A program made the translations under genes and the position numbers. A DNA stretch of 38,640 bases. It comes from an uncultured Clostridia bacterium. GTDB taxonomy: Bacteria; Bacillota; Clostridia; Oscillospirales; Acutalibacteraceae. Location of the stretch: positions 1 through 38,640 of the forward strand of contig CALCYI010000055.1 of assembly GCA_937907605.1 (NCBI GenBank), written 5' to 3'. Below the pieces are notes generated by a model. That model worked only from the letters and a program-made list of their open reading frames with translations. It searched no databases and was not told where the DNA came from. The first letter of the stretch is position 1. The number at the start of each line of letters is the position of its first letter. Below, piece by piece: positions 38,171 through 38,640 of the stretch.

Positions 38171-38640
38171 TCAAACGGTGCAGCCGAGGCGGCAGCCGGC
38201 CTCTATGGCGTCGATCGCGCGCCCGAGCTTTTGGGCGTTCCCGATGACATGGCACGGGAGCGCGGCGGAGAGAGCGTCGATCAGCGCGCTGTCCGGTTCG
38301 GTGCCGGGGCATACGATCACGGCCTCACACGGCCATACGCCGTCTTCCGTTTCCACGCCTTCGGCCGTGACGGCCCGCACGACGGTCTTCGGCTTCAGCT
38401 CGGCGCCGAAACGTTTGAGGTCGCCCAGCGTGGGCCAGGCGATGCCCGGCTCGTAGCCGGCGCCGAGCCTGTTCTTCTCGAATACGGCCACCTGCCGGTC
38501 GGAGGTTTTGAGCATCGCGTGGAGCGTTTCGTCCGGTTCGACGCCGTAGCGCATGCGGTAGAAAAGATCATCCGGCGACATGCTCGCGTCAAGCAGGAGC
38601 GCCCGCGCGATCTCGAGGCCGGTGAAGCTGCCGCCGATCA
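38171..38640 (-). CDS. C-terminal part of an NADH:flavin oxidoreductase / 2,4-dienoyl-CoA reductase-like enzyme
   Basis: About 155 codons enter from the right edge and stop at 38171. The first visible residues IGGSFTGLEIARALLLD are the NAD(P)-binding Gly-rich turn of the pyridine-nucleotide fold. VIVCPGTEPDSALIDAL and then HVIGNAQKLGRAIDAIEAGC match the FAD-domain end of Old-Yellow-Enzyme-type reductases (FadH/BaiCD-like: C-P-G-x-x-P-x2 and IGD-x3-P-G-R-x2-DAI). Codons are strongly G/C-ended (GCC, GGC, CTC, ATC), unlike every other gene in the window, pointing to recent transfer or a chimeric contig end. The N-terminal flavin barrel would lie outside. Confidence 0.75.
   Translation of the reverse strand, partial: IGGSFTGLEIARALLLDASMSPDDLFYRMRYGVEPDETLHAMLKTSDRQVAVFEKNRLGAGYEPGIAWPTLGDLKRFGAELKPKTVVRAVTAEGVETEDGVWPCEAVIVCPGTEPDSALIDALSAALPCHVIGNAQKLGRAIDAIEAGCRLGCTV

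Noticed and set aside
38171..38456. Plus-strand ORFs in the GC-rich end
   Set aside because: GC-rich DNA leaves many frames open; the minus-strand frame has recognisable NAD- and FAD-binding motifs, the others have none.

Overview
The window is about 38.6 kb of a Clostridia-type Firmicute chromosome, most like the anaerobic gut Ruminococcaceae/Oscillospiraceae group. The reasons are the AT-leaning composition, strong AGGAGG-type ribosome binding sites, the rpmF-der and recA-recX-rimO-pgsA gene orders, a T-box in front of cysE-cysS, and spore-related genes (SpoIIM-like, CwlD-like). Most of it is housekeeping. I see no phage block, transposase or CRISPR array. The last ~470 bases are strikingly GC-rich and look foreign or mis-joined.

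Layout. 1-387: start of a collagen-like Gly-X-Y surface protein (minus strand, runs off the edge). 531-11846: a plus-strand run with a MIF-family tautomerase, sirtuin (cobB), lipoprotein, GPH sugar transporter with an odd C-terminal tail, phosphohexomutase, NifU-like domain, GH38 alpha-mannosidase, small membrane protein, CCA-adding enzyme and a hypothetical protein. The transporter, mutase and mannosidase plausibly form a mannoside-use module. 11818-13223: a separate promoter, a ~126-nt structured RNA closed by a 14-bp long-range stem, and a stand-alone reverse transcriptase. 13255-24277: tRNA-Leu(GAG), an acyltransferase-3 membrane protein, yceD-rpmF-der, rpmB (minus), recA-recX-rimO-pgsA, T-box-cysE-cysS, and a ferredoxin-tailed aldo/keto reductase. 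24309-28605 (minus): an ECF sigma/anti-sigma pair and the lysine/diaminopimelate genes asd-dapA-dapB. 28750-32533: queA-tgt-yajC, a TIGR04086-type membrane protein and a SpoIIM-like protein. 32530-36198 (minus): a Xer-type recombinase, a gene-free but hairpin-rich stretch, an unlisted 56-residue membrane protein, radA and a cwlD-like amidase. 36300-38116: a D-2-hydroxyacid dehydrogenase, a VanZ-like protein (minus) and tRNA-Leu(CAA) (minus), followed by a 160-bp insert bounded by a copy of the tRNA 3' end. 38171-38640: the GC-rich C-terminus of a flavin/NAD oxidoreductase.

Best candidate for an undescribed system: the RNA plus reverse transcriptase at 11818-13223. The RT has all the catalytic motifs but lacks the retron signatures I looked for. 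It has no maturase/endonuclease domain and no DGR or CRISPR partner. Its upstream RNA has its own near-consensus promoter whose predicted start coincides with the 5' arm of the closing stem. This resembles single-gene defence RTs that use a neighbouring non-coding template (DRT-like), but I cannot place it in a named group from sequence alone.
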